Shown here one piece after another: positions 1 to 10,003 of a stretch of 42,475 nucleotides of DNA. The position numbers were made by a program, and so were the translations under genes. The notes below the pieces were generated by a model. It saw only the letters and a program-made list of their open reading frames with translations, searched no databases and was not told the DNA's origin. This DNA is from Perkinsus marinus ATCC 50983 (Eukaryota > Perkinsozoa > Perkinsida > Perkinsidae), in contig NW_003211781.1 of the NCBI RefSeq assembly GCF_000006405.1, forward strand, positions 86,680 through 129,154. Direction: 5' to 3'. Each line of letters starts with the position of its first letter. Within the stretch, counting starts at the first letter, position 1.

Positions 1-486
1 GTATCTGTCAATGCCGTACTGGCATTGAAACCCGGTCTACAAGGAGCGTTCAAGACATGCGACACCATCTATAGAAATGAGACCTCGATTGCACCGAAGG
101 TGGCCAGCGTGCACTGTGCCGACGATGGGGTGGTGCCATATAATGGTTCAGTCCCTGGAAGTCGCTACTCAAGACTGAAAAGCTATTTCACATCGACGCT
201 TTTTCCAAGAACGAATAGAGACATGAGGAGGTGGGCCAAGAGATTAGGGTGCGAGACGAAAGCTAGTATTAAGAAGAAGATTAACGACTGGACGAGGCTC
301 AAGGAATGGAAATGTCCAGGAGAGGCGAGAGTGGTATCTATCAAGAGGCTCAACTGCAGTCATACGTCGTACATAAACCCTCACAGCGTTGTCCGAACAT
401 TTGATTTTGATCCCGCTGAATGGGCGGCTAAATTTTTCGTGGGAAATACCTCAACTTACGAACCCTTATTAGTCGATGGTCATTAA
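1..486 (+). CDS. PHB-depolymerase-like secreted esterase, C-terminal part (copy 1)
   Basis: The open frame starts at base 1 and ends with TAA at 484-486; the upstream part lies outside the window. The sequence is the C-terminal third of an alpha/beta-hydrolase of the polyhydroxybutyrate depolymerase / feruloyl esterase type. The stretch VHCADDGVVPYNG matches the usual position of the catalytic Asp loop (HG..D..VPY). The end, NPHSVVRTFDFDPAEW, carries a His that could complete the triad. The Ser-containing half is seen only in the second copy, at about 7420-7440. Unlike that copy, this one keeps the Tyr codon TAT at 139-141, so it may be the functional version. The substrate cannot be read from sequence. 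Confidence 0.75.
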   Translation, partial: VSVNAVLALKPGLQGAFKTCDTIYRNETSIAPKVASVHCADDGVVPYNGSVPGSRYSRLKSYFTSTLFPRTNRDMRRWAKRLGCETKASIKKKINDWTRLKEWKCPGEARVVSIKRLNCSHTSYINPHSVVRTFDFDPAEWAAKFFVGNTSTYEPLLVDGH

Positions 487-1332
487 GCTGATTGAAACTC
501 TGTGCCGATTACACATATATAACATTCCAGCTCGTTGGAGCAGTTCCCTCTTTGTCTTGTTATATGCTGTAGTAAGGCATTCGTTGAGCAGTATGTGACC
601 CACTCGTCTATTTAGTGTAGGTAACTACGAATGTTTATGCCGGCGCTTTCGATGTTGATTGCGCCTGCAGTGTAGGATTCGACCCATACCAGGAACAGCT
701 ATGTGTTGAATCAACCTTGTTGATCCACGCTTCACGTGAGAAATATCATCACGTGGATGTGGACGTGATCCGTTCACATGTGAACGATCGGTCTCGCTCA
801 TGGAGTCTATTTTTACTAACATCTTTTTATGCCGTTGTGGGTATAATCCTACATTTCTATGTGTCAGCTCTGACTTCCTATTATCTGATGCGCAACTCAC
901 ACAACCTATCTAAGACCCGTCTTTAAAGAGCGGAGGAGTTGAGTTGCTACCAGGGCTGATGAATAATATGGCAATAGTATATGACTAAAGAAGCATTCCA
1001 CGACTCTCGTGATTATAATTATGTTATTGCCTGTCACCAATCTGTGTGAATTATTCATGTTGCTGTTGATTAGATGTGACGCGCTCATTGAAAACCGTGG
1101 GTAATGACGAGTGCATCCACTTCAGTGCTTATACGCATGATGCCCATCAGGAGGTCGACTCTCAAGGCGGTGTCATTTCTGAGGTCTATTTGTCCTGTCA
1201 AGTATGTTCATCATGCGTGGAGAGCTCTTTGACAAGTCTCGCGATACTCCGGTCACCGCTGTGCTCAGCTCGGTCGGCCCCACCTTGCGACTGGCATAGT
1301 AGGGCAAAAGTATCCGTTTCGCATACCACGTC
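487..1332. other. No recognisable gene (between esterase and PH-like exon, copy 1)
   Basis: Short ORFs occur on both strands, but none shows a domain, signal peptide or compositional sign of coding. A possible exon frame at about 1203-1274 reads FIMRGELFDKSRDTP before a stop. It might be an upstream exon of the PH-like sequence that follows. The same stretch is nearly unchanged in copy 2 (7967-8812). Confidence 0.5.
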
Positions 1333-1584
1333 ATGCGTGTGATGCTTCTCAGTCAAGATTGGTATGAAAAGCTACTCTTATTTGGAGCTGAACGGTTGGA
1401 CAACAGATCTTTTCAAGTGAAATTCACGGCAGGTTTCTGTAGAATTAACACGCAGCAGATACTGAGTACCCCATCCACCACATCTGAGCATATTTTTCGT
1501 GCACTTTCTTATGAGGAATGTTGCGAGTGGCTCGCTGCTGTCAAAAGCGCTTTGATCGGGCATAAACAAATTGTTGCTGAGTAG
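1333..1584 (+). CDS. PH-like domain exon (copy 1)
   Basis: An 83-codon frame has the layout of the second half of a pleckstrin-homology domain. Beta-strand-like stretches (RSFQVKFTAGFCRI) are followed by HIFRALSYEECCEWLAAVKSAL, the amphipathic C-terminal helix with its conserved Trp. A CAG at 1351-1353 could be the splice acceptor, so the true exon may begin there rather than at the ATG. PH domains bind phosphoinositides or proteins. The frame ends in TAG at 1582-1584. It lies 0.9 kb upstream of the kinesin motor on the same strand. It may be an N-terminal exon of that gene or a separate gene remnant; the sequence alone does not decide. Confidence 0.4.
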   Translation: MRVMLLSQDWYEKLLLFGAERLDNRSFQVKFTAGFCRINTQQILSTPSTTSEHIFRALSYEECCEWLAAVKSALIGHKQIVAE

Positions 1585-2523
1585 TCAACTGGGCGCTCCA
1601 GTCCGGACCACACTCATCTTAGATGAATGATGTCACATTAGATATGTAGCTCATATCAGCAACAATGGTGGCACTCTACTCGCAAAGTACAACTACAGTA
1701 ATTGCCAGCGAACCCGAAGGCTCTTCTGGGTTTCCTCTGACCGTTCGAGACTATGCTGGAGGAATCAAAAAGACATAACCAAGTGCTACCAGCATGGCAG
1801 ACATATGCATTAGAACTCATTCAGTGTTGGAGGCCATCAAAGCATCCTGTTGTCCGGAGTGGTGGGTATAGTTCATGGTCCAATCACAACTACTTTCAAG
1901 AGATGCAGTGTGAGCAAACCCCAGCATATAGACAGTTCGATACTCAGGCTTACAGACCGTAGTCGACCCTGCTTGGTGCTGCTTTTCACTGCTCCTCAAA
2001 GACAGAACACTCGATCTAGCCATACAGACAACATCCGCTCGAGCAGCAATGCATAGTCGCACTCAATCGAACGATCAAAAACCAGACATGTTGATATCAG
2101 CGTGGTAAGCTGAGCCTGATGAGCCATTCAGCGCTAGTCGGTTAGCATCAATACAGCGACTATTCAGGTTGGTAGGCCTGGCCGATTTATGCCGGAACTC
2201 CGCACCGGTTTCGCGGAGTGACATATTTCTCGGTACAGGACGGATGAAAATACAGTCGGAGGCACATGAGGAAGGGTTGCATACGGAAGCATACGAAGCC
2301 TCAATGAATATCATCATTCAGGCTCACATACCGCTCTTATATTGTGAACCGTTTTCGATACAGTCAAACACCGAAAGATGTAATATGCCCAGCAACGGCG
2401 ACATGCTCTACTAACGATTCACAAGTGAAGACACACCAGAAATATTGAGATCATGTTATGACCAACTCTAGGCCTCTTTGTATGAGCAGCCTTGCAGTAA
2501 TGTTCAACGATTGCACTCAGAAA
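1585..2523. other. Possible stalk exons or intergenic DNA upstream of kinesin (copy 1)
   Basis: Several short plus-strand frames occur, for example 1753-1962 and 2169-2414; the latter contains a charged, helix-prone stretch (KIQSEAHEEGLHTEAYEAS). They could be exons of the kinesin N-terminal stalk, but no consistent chain of splice sites and frames was found. Copy 2 has the same sequence at 9065-10003. Confidence 0.3.
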
Positions 2524-4236
2524 ATGCTTATCTGCGAGACAGGTGAATCACTAAGGCTAGGAGTACTGTCGAGAGTATCGGCCAGGTTAGCGAAACTAGC
2601 ATCCGAGAATCGATCTCTAAGGGAAGTTATATCATCGTTGAGAGGCAATATAAGAGTTGTAGCTCGCATACGGTGAGCCTTCCACGATCGAATCCCCGGT
2701 AGAGTTACTACTACAGGCCACTAAGTGGCAAGGAAGTCGGGGAGACGGTCGCTGTTCATCTTATAAGTGACGACACAGTGAGTCGTATTCACTGAACATG
2801 AGAGTGTCAGGCTAACCGATAGGTTGTGTGCGATATGATGGGTGGGAGAAAGAGAGCGATCCGTTTGGATGCTGCATTCGGCCCTACTGCATCACAAGAT
2901 GACGTCTATGATTCTTCTATCAAAGACCTTGTACACGCAGTAAGCACACCTGCTCGGATTGTTCAAGTCCGCTCGGAAGAATGTGACACACTCAAACGAG
3001 TTTGTAGGTTCTAGATGGCTACAACTCATGCATCTTCGCCTACGGCCCGACAGGCTCCGGGAAGACTTACACAGTATTCGGTTCTCCCGAGGGCAGTGCT
3101 CATGTGTGAGGCGACAATGGGTTGAACTCGAGTGAGCAGGCCAGTTTGATGCGCTATTGCTCTCAGCGGACTACACGAGCGGATTATGAGAGATTTATTC
3201 AGCACCAAGGAAGGTCAAGGGGGGCATCACATGCTCATTTCGATGTCTATGGTTGAAATCTACAACGAATGTATCTACGATCTTCTCGCTCCAGGAAAGT
3301 GAGGTGGTCCGTATTCGGTTATTATATTGTATTATTGATTCTAATACCAAAATCAGAGTTGCATTTGTCTACACCAGGCCTGCGATAGTGAAGGCTCTCT
3401 CGGGACATCAACTTCGGGGAGGGAATGATAACATTATTGTCGAGGGTCTCACAGAACTGTCTCTAGAAAATCTGAACGACGCTCTGAAGGTGCTCACGCT
3501 TCTTGCTGCCAAGATCATGTGTCTATGACCCGGCTTCTTCAGGCTTTCCAAGCGGCGGTGGCAACTCGTCGAACATCATCGACCAATATCAATTCGCATA
3601 GTTCGAGGAGTCACTGTGTTGTCACGCTGAGAACGAGTCTGCCATGCCCATATACAGCAACTTGTCGTCACGGGAAACTCAATCTCATCGGTAAGTTACT
3701 TAGAAATCACATTCAATCCAGTAAAAGTGCTCGAGCGTCCCAGATCTGGCCGGTAGCGAAAATGTTGGTCGGAGTGGCGCTAAGGGCAGTACATTAAGGG
3801 AAGCCCAGATGATCAACAAATCTCTGAGTACTCTGGTCAGTATCGTTGGTCTCACTTGGTTGTCTATTCCTCTCATATGCCCTAGGGTGACGTGTTGAAT
3901 GCTCTCCTGGATGCACAACAAAAGGATGGTGGAGGACGTCAGTCGAAAACACATGTCCCTTATCGTAATTCCAAGCTCACCCTCATGCTCAAGGATTCGC
4001 TGGGTGGCAGCGCCAAAGTACTCATGATAGCACACTTAAGTGTAGGCTGAGGTCACCAGTGCCAAGATTATGCCTCGACGGTCTGGGTTCTGTTCAGGTA
4101 TCGCCTTGCATCACAGATGTCTCACAGACTTTGTCAACACTGAAGTTTGCATCGAAAGAGCGGATGGTTGAGCTCGGCCCGGCCAACCTGAGTATGCCAA
4201 CTTGGCATTGCCAAGCTAACGTATCTTTATATGACT
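2524..4236 (+). pseudogene. Kinesin-14 motor gene, copy 1 (3' splice damage, fused to retroelement)
   Basis: Ten exons can be spliced in frame: to 2672, 2717-2777, 2823-2939, 3008-3105, 3167-3298, 3378-3489, 3543-3690, 3744-3835, 3886-4035 and 4098 onward. They give a neck helix ([14 protein letters not shown]) and [11 protein letters not shown], then a full motor: P-loop GPTGSGKT, switch I NSHSSRSH, switch II DLAGSE, and [16 protein letters not shown]. The motor ends close to the C-terminus with VELGPAN, as in minus-end-directed kinesin-14 proteins. The donor of the last intron is TTAAGT at 4036 where copy 2 has GTAAGT. Reading through meets TGA within six codons and would lose the last motor helix. 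Past 4236 the frame runs into retroelement sequence instead of the stop used in copy 2. Probably non-functional or truncated. The start codon is uncertain. Confidence 0.8.
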
Positions 4237-5253
4237 TCATAGTCCTGCAACAATGTGGCAAAAGAAGGTAAAGCAGCAAGAAGCAACTCTCGCAGTAGGG
4301 ACTTTAGAGTACAGCTTCTTGAGCACGCCTATGGCCGCTTGGTTGTCGACCATGAGCAGTACTGGTATTCGATCATCAACAGCTAGCTCAGAAATGAAGC
4401 TGAGCATGATGAGAGCAGCTAAGAGCTCAAGTGTCACCATATTTGCAGATGTTGGTCTTGTACCACCGGATAGAACTTTCTGTCTGGTTTTTTGTGGTAG
4501 GTCACTCAACCGATAAGCAAACCAGAACGTCTGGCCCTTCATCCAAATACAACCCCCCATACGGTCAAGACTGGCTCCGCATGATGCCAGGACAAGGCTA
4601 ACCGGTTCGGAATTACCGTATCTCGTCATATACTCAACAGGAGATGATTCAAAAATCTTCTCCAGGGCAGTCATCCTGCCTTGAAGGCAGGATCAGTGTA
4701 TCGAAACACCTATAGATTCAAGCCAATCTTTTACCCGCTTAGGAATCTTCTTATGTGCAGTACAAGTGAATGCATCGCCAAAGATGCCGCCAGGACCCAT
4801 GGAAAACCTAGCAGAGTCTCTCTCAGCTGTAGATCTCGGAGGCTCCCATGAACCATCTCGACTGCTATCCAAACCAAGAACTGTAAGGCTTTTGCCTTCA
4901 ATCTTTTCAACAAGGCTTACGGACGATTGATGTGAGGGAACCAGCTTAACAAAGTCGGCCGAAGCACCCAGGTCTAACTGTTCCAGTGCAAGCTTCATTT
5001 GAGGAGTGAGCTTATACTTCGTATCTTAACCTTCCGTGGCATGATCAAACCACGTCCGTAACTGGTTCATAGCCAAACGAGCCGGTGCATAGCAATAGGT
5101 TGGGTCGAAGTATCGCCCACATAGTGCAAAAGCTTGCCGTTTGCTCAATACAGATGGTACCAATACCTCTCCAGCATCTATACTGGGGCAGTCAGTAGAG
5201 AGTTCATTACTACTCGAGATTTCCCGGACTAAGGTGAGAAACTTCGAAGTCAC
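4237..5253 (-). mobile_element. Degenerate retrotransposon pol fragment with RNase H
   Basis: One minus-strand frame runs from 5253 to 4237, broken by in-frame stops near 5026-5028 and 4693-4695. Its first part contains KRQAFALCGRYFDPTYCYAP, like the (K/T)R..L...+..(Y/F)DP...P block after the reverse transcriptase in BEL/Pao-type elements. Its last part reads as RNase H: MVTLELLAALI carries the acidic Glu and MVDNQAAIGVLKK the Asp. The first acidic position appears to be Gly (SCGASLDRMGG, where DAS is expected). No LTRs, integrase or intact RT are visible. Its left edge coincides with the breakpoint of the segmental duplication. Confidence 0.75.
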
Positions 5254-5716
5254 TACTCAAGTGCGTCTTCTTTTTTTCTGGTATCTCTACTCCCAAGTTG
5301 GGAGTCCCAACGAAGGAGCTATCCTACACAGGATAGCTTCAAACGTTTGTACTAGACTTTTTGCTCCAAGTACGAACAAATCATCATAATACATATAGTA
5401 CACGAATTGCATGCATCCGATTTACCGATACACATGTACATTCTAGTATATTCAACACTACCCCGTGGTAGATCCCGTCATGAAGCTTGAATGGATGCGT
5501 AAAGCTATTACATTTCATCAGAGTCTCTTAATATTTAGTCATTCCCAATTTGGTAACATGTTTGACAAGTCAGCAGCAAGTCCTGAAAGCGACAAAGGAG
5601 AAAAACGGGACACTAGGGACATTTCACGTGTCGAAAAACGGGACGTTAAGGATATTTCACGTGTTGATGCACATTGATGCGCTTGAGTATCTTGGGGTCA
5701 GTTTCATGTGAAACCT
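5254..5716. other. Non-coding stretch with a short direct repeat
   Basis: No gene is recognised. The frame at 5465-5677 contains two imperfect copies of a unit of about 33 bp (around 5600-5665, each with AAACGGGAC...ATTTCACGTG), giving a repeated EKRD..DISRV peptide. This looks like local tandem duplication rather than a domain. A motif GGGAGTCCCAAC near 5300 resembles one near 27403 and may be a retroelement edge. Confidence 0.35.
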
Positions 5717-6169
5717 CTAACTATTGGGAGCCGAGGCACTATCCGTGACTAACCTGAAGACGATCACGGTAATACCTATCGTGATCGGCTTCAGATCAGC
5801 CAGGAACTCGCGGAAACACTCCTTAATGCCTCGTGGATATTCACGCCTATGGATTCCATGTTTGGCAAATATTTGTGCGCAGCCACATTGTGCGAAGCCA
5901 CATTGTGCGCAGCCTATCTTCTTCTGCGCGAAGCAGGTACACAACCTTGATACCGGCAATGTCAGATCGGCATACTCGAGTTGAGTCGAGGCGCTCGACT
6001 CACCTGTTTTTGGGGTAGCTACTTCCTGGATGGAAAGACTATAAGTATAGAGTGCCGAATAGCCCACGAGCAAATCATTGAAGTTTATTGCGTTTATCGG
6101 TGGCGCTTGCTGTTGCGGAGGAACACCATGCCTAGGGAGCTCTTCTCTCAGTAGCCTCTGATCCACCAT
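5717..6169 (-). CDS. Hypothetical ORF, possibly two exons with a C-terminal hydrophobic segment
   Basis: A 150-codon minus frame. A Gln/Pro-rich start is followed by NAINFNDLLVGYSALY and, at the end, a hydrophobic stretch KPITIGITVIVF. The middle (about 5810-5995) is a Cys/Ala/Gln repeat (GCAQCGFAQCGCAQ) from a 16-bp direct repeat. It is flanked by GTGAGT and an AG, so it may be an intron. The ATG at 6169 lies only 3 bp from the esterase ATG on the other strand, so this start is doubtful. Function unknown. Confidence 0.25.
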   Translation of the reverse strand: MVDQRLLREELPRHGVPPQQQAPPINAINFNDLLVGYSALYTYSLSIQEVATPKTGESSASTQLEYADLTLPVSRLCTCFAQKKIGCAQCGFAQCGCAQIFAKHGIHRREYPRGIKECFREFLADLKPITIGITVIVFRLVTDSASAPNS

Positions 6170-6172
6170 TAT

Positions 6173-7960
6173 ATGAAACTACTCCATATCCTGCTGATCC
6201 TGACTGCTTCTCTGATGGATGACTCGGAGATTCATGCGCTCTCAACGAATGGTCTCAGTCCCGTCCCCGAAGAGTGCCTCCACGGTATGAGAAGTCCTGG
6301 GTTCATACAGTGAGCACGGCGTACTCGGCAGAAGGGTTCTTTGGGAACTCTTATTGTGTCAGGGAATTGTGCATTCCTCCGTTCTTAAACGGTATGATCG
6401 TCCATGCTGCTACTGATAGAATCAAGGAGGAATCGATATTGATAGGGTGGGTTCCTGTGTTCTCAGCCACGCTGGACCAGTTTGGGAATAGTCTTGAATT
6501 CGATAAAGAGTTAGCATTCTCCGTGCTATTCAGTGAAGTATCTGCCCGTCGGCTCTATGGCGTTCTACGCCATATACCCGACCCGCGTATTTCTCAGGAT
6601 AGTCGCACCTGAGACCCTTGTTATGGGGGCCTCAGGTACGAGTTTGAACCGTAGTAAAAATTTACGAGGGAGCATTCTGGAGTTCTACGTGAAATTCTCT
6701 ATTTGTTATCTCTCCAACTCTCAGGCTGGAGGTGAGCAATTCTACTACATACTTGGTTCAGCTATATAAGGTGGACTTCTACGACGAGGGTAATGTGATA
6801 ATAAGTGAGATGATGTTAGTCGACAATTCTCAGAAACCGTTTTTATGAACGAGCTCCTAGTTCGGCCGGAGAACTACACCATCCAGACGATGATTGTCGA
6901 GCCTAAGCAGGATTACGTTAATGATACCAGCCCGAGTTTCATAGTCAGCGTCCATAAATCGTCTCCAGCTATCTATCGTGGACCAGGCATTCGTCTCAGT
7001 GAGCCGGGGAACAATATTCGTGGGCTTGATCTCGGTGTGGCGGACATCCCATGCAGCGAAAAGTTCAATTTTACTATGGAGATGGGCAAAAAGAATTTAA
7101 CACGTTATTACTATCGCCACCTTCCAAGGAACAAAACCGCCAAGGCTATCCTGATTCAATATCATGGTTGGAGTAGCAGCTGTGAAAAATGGGAGGAGTA
7201 TTCCAAAACCGCCGCTATAGCGGATAAGTATGGCTTCATGTTGATATCTGCGTGCGGCAGCTATTACGGTTTCTATTCCAGCTGGTTCCGAAGCACATCT
7301 GGCTGGAATGCTGGGGTTTGCTGTATTCGCGACAATGATGTTGATGATGTTGAATACACCAAACAGATCCTCAAGAATGAGAACAAGAATAACTTACCGG
7401 TTTATGGCTACGGTTACAGCAACGGTGGCATGATGGTCGAGTCTTTGTTGTGCCACAATGTCTTGGACAAAGCCGTATCTGTCAATGCCGTACTGGCATT
7501 GAAACCCGGTCTACAAGGAGCGTTCAAGACATGCGACACTATCTATAGAAATGAGACCTCGATTGCACCGAAGGTGGCCAGCGTGCACTGTGCCGACGAT
7601 GGGGTGGTGCCATAGAATGGTTCAGTCCCTGGAAGTCGCTACTCAAGACTGAAAAGCTATTTCACATCGACGCTTTTTCCAAGAACGAATAGAGACATGA
7701 GGAGGTGGGCCAAGAGATTAGGGTGCGAGACGAAAGCTAGTATTAAGAAGAAGATTAACGACTGGACGAGGCTCAAGGAATGGAAATGTCCAGGAGAGGC
7801 GAGAGTGGTATCTATCAAGAGGCTCAACTGCAGTCATACGTCGTACATAAACCCTCACAGCGTTGTCCGAACATTTGATTTTGATCCCGCTGAATGGGCG
7901 GCTAAATTTTTCGTGGGGGATACTTCAACTTACGAACCCTTATTAGTCGATGGTCATTAA
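6173..7960 (+). pseudogene. PHB-depolymerase-like secreted esterase, copy 2 (premature stop)
   Basis: The start at 6173 gives a signal peptide, MKLLHILLILTASL. The mature part continues through several exons with uncertain junctions (6311-6600, about 6770-6804, then 6834 onward). The hydrolase core follows: oxyanion-type YHGWSSSCEKW, ACGSYYG, WNAGVCC (a hallmark of this esterase family), the nucleophile elbow GYSNGGMM (Ser of G-x-S-x-G), and the Asp loop ADDGVVP. The next codon is TAG (7613-7615) where copy 1 has TAT (Tyr). The frame resumes after the stop, through the putative His (NPHS), to TAA at 7958-7960. The product would lack the His and the last strand. Candidate introns of 26 and 29 nt at 6285-6310 and 6805-6833 restore the frame and are unusually short. 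Confidence 0.7.
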
Positions 7961-8812
7961 GCTGATTGAGACAGAAACTCTGTGCCGACTACACATATAT
8001 AACATTCCAGCTCGTTGGAGCAGTTCCCTCTTTGTCTTGTTATATGCTGTAGTAAGGCATTCGTTGAGCAGTATGTGACCCACTCGTCTATTTAGTGTAG
8101 GTAACTACGAATGTTTATGCCGGCGCTTTCGATGTTGATTGCGCCTGCAGTGTAGGATTCGACCCATACCAGGAACAGCTATGTGTTGAATCAACCTTGT
8201 TGATCCACGCTTCACGTGAGAAATATCATCACGTGGATGTGGACGTGATCCGTTCACATGTGAACGATCGGTCTCGCTCATGGAGTCTATTTTTACTAAC
8301 ATCTTTTTATGCCGTTGTGGGTATAATCCTACATTTCTATGTGTCAGCTCTGACTTCCTATTATCTGATGCGCAACTCACACAACCTATCTAAGACCCGT
8401 CTTTAAAGAGCGGAGGAGTTGAGTTGCTACCAGGGCTGATGAATAATATGGCAATAGTATATGACTAAAGAAGCATTCCACGACTCTCGTGATTATAATT
8501 ATGTTATTGCCTGTCACCAATCTGTGTGAATTATTCATGTTGCTGTTGATTAGATGTGGCGCGCTCATTGAAAACCGTGGGTAATGACGAGTGCATCCAC
8601 TTCAGTGCTTATACGCATGATGCCCATCAGGAGGTCGACTCTCAAGGCGGTGTCATTTCTGAGGTCTATTTGTCCTGTCAAGTATGTTCATCATGCGTGG
8701 AGAGCTCTTTGACAAGTCTCGCGATACTCCAGTCACGGCTGTGCTCAGCTCGGTCGGCCCCACCTTGCGACTGGCATAGTAGGGCAAAAGTATCCGTTTC
8801 GCATACCACGTC

Positions 8813-9064
8813 ATGCGTGTGATGCTTCTCAGTCAAGATTGGTATGAAAAGCTACTCTTATTTGGAGCTGAACGGTTGGACAACAGATCTTTTCAAGTGA
8901 AATTCACGGCAGGTTTCTGTAGAATTAACACGCAGCAGATACTGAGTACCCCATCCACCACATCTGAGCATATTTTTCGTGCACTTTCTTATGAGGAATG
9001 TTGCGAGTGGCTCGCTGCTGTCAAAAGCGCTTTGATCGGGCATAAACAAATTGTTGCTGAGTAG
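8813..9064 (+). CDS. PH-like domain exon (copy 2)
   Basis: Identical at the protein level to the frame at 1333-1584. The lack of amino-acid change is not evidence of selection, because the flanking non-coding DNA is also almost unchanged between copies. The C-terminal helix with CCEWLAAVKSAL is the part that suggests a PH fold. Its link to the downstream kinesin is unproven. Confidence 0.4.
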   Translation: MRVMLLSQDWYEKLLLFGAERLDNRSFQVKFTAGFCRINTQQILSTPSTTSEHIFRALSYEECCEWLAAVKSALIGHKQIVAE

Positions 9065-10003
9065 TCAACTGGGCGCTCCAGTCCGGACCACACTCATCTT
9101 AGATGAATGATGTCACATTAGATATGTAGCTCATATCAGCAACAATGGTGGCACTCTACTCGCAAAGTACAACTACAGTAATTGCCAGCGAACCCGAAGG
9201 CTCTTCTGGGTTTCCTCTGACCGTTCGAGACTATGCTGGAGGAATCAAAAAGACATAACCAAGTGCTACCAGCATGGCAGACATATGCATTAGAACTCAT
9301 TCAGTGTTGGAGGCCATCAAAGCATCCTGTTGTCCGGAGTGGTGGGTATAGTTCATGGTCCAATCACAACTACTTTCAAGAGATGCAGTGTGAGCAAACC
9401 CCAGCATATAGACAGTTCGATACTCAGGCTTACAGACCGTAGTCGACCCTGCTTGGTGCTGCTTTTCACTGCTCCTCAAAGACAGAACACTCGATCTAGC
9501 CATACAGACAACATCCGCTCGAGCAGCAATGCATAGTCGCACTCAATCGAACGATCAAAAACCAGACATGTTGATATCAGCGTGGTAAGCTGAGCCTGAT
9601 GAGCCATTCAGCGCTAGTCGGTTAGCATCAATACAGCGACTATTCAGGTTGGTAGGCCTGGCCGATTTATGCCGGAACTCCGCACCGGTTTCGCGGAGTG
9701 ACATATTTCTCGGTACAGGACGGATGAAAATACAGTCGGAGGCACATGAGAAAGGGTTGCATACGGAAGCATACGAAGCCTCAATAAATATCATCATTCA
9801 GGCTCACATACCGCTCTTATATTGTGAACCGTTTTCGGTACAGTCAAACACCGAAAGATGTAATATGCCCAGCAACGGCGACATGCTCTACTAACGATTC
9901 ACAAGTGAAGACACACCAGAAATATTGAGATGATGTTATGACCAACGCTAGGCCTCTTCGTATGAGCAGCCTTGCAGTAATGTTCAACGATTGAACTCAG
10001 AAA

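Larger units (their letters stand above)
1..4236. repeat. Segmental duplication, copy 1 (left-truncated by window edge)
   Basis: Bases 1-4236 match 7475-11692. The offset is 7474 at first and 7480 after a 6-base insertion in copy 2 just past the esterase stop. Identity looks near 99% over the first 2.4 kb, including non-coding sequence. It is lower over the kinesin exons, with substitutions and small indels. Homology stops abruptly at 4236 and 11692; beyond that copy 1 enters a retroelement remnant. The left edge of this copy lies outside the window. It could be a real tandem duplication or uncollapsed haplotypes. Confidence 0.93.

Noticed and set aside
625-1088. Several ORFs of 60-91 codons, each repeated at 8105-8568
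   Set aside because: They look like two gene families only because the whole segment is duplicated; the frames overlap on opposite strands and show no protein features.
4253-4516. Plus-strand ORF in the retroelement region
   Set aside because: It is the antisense shadow of the RNase H frame.
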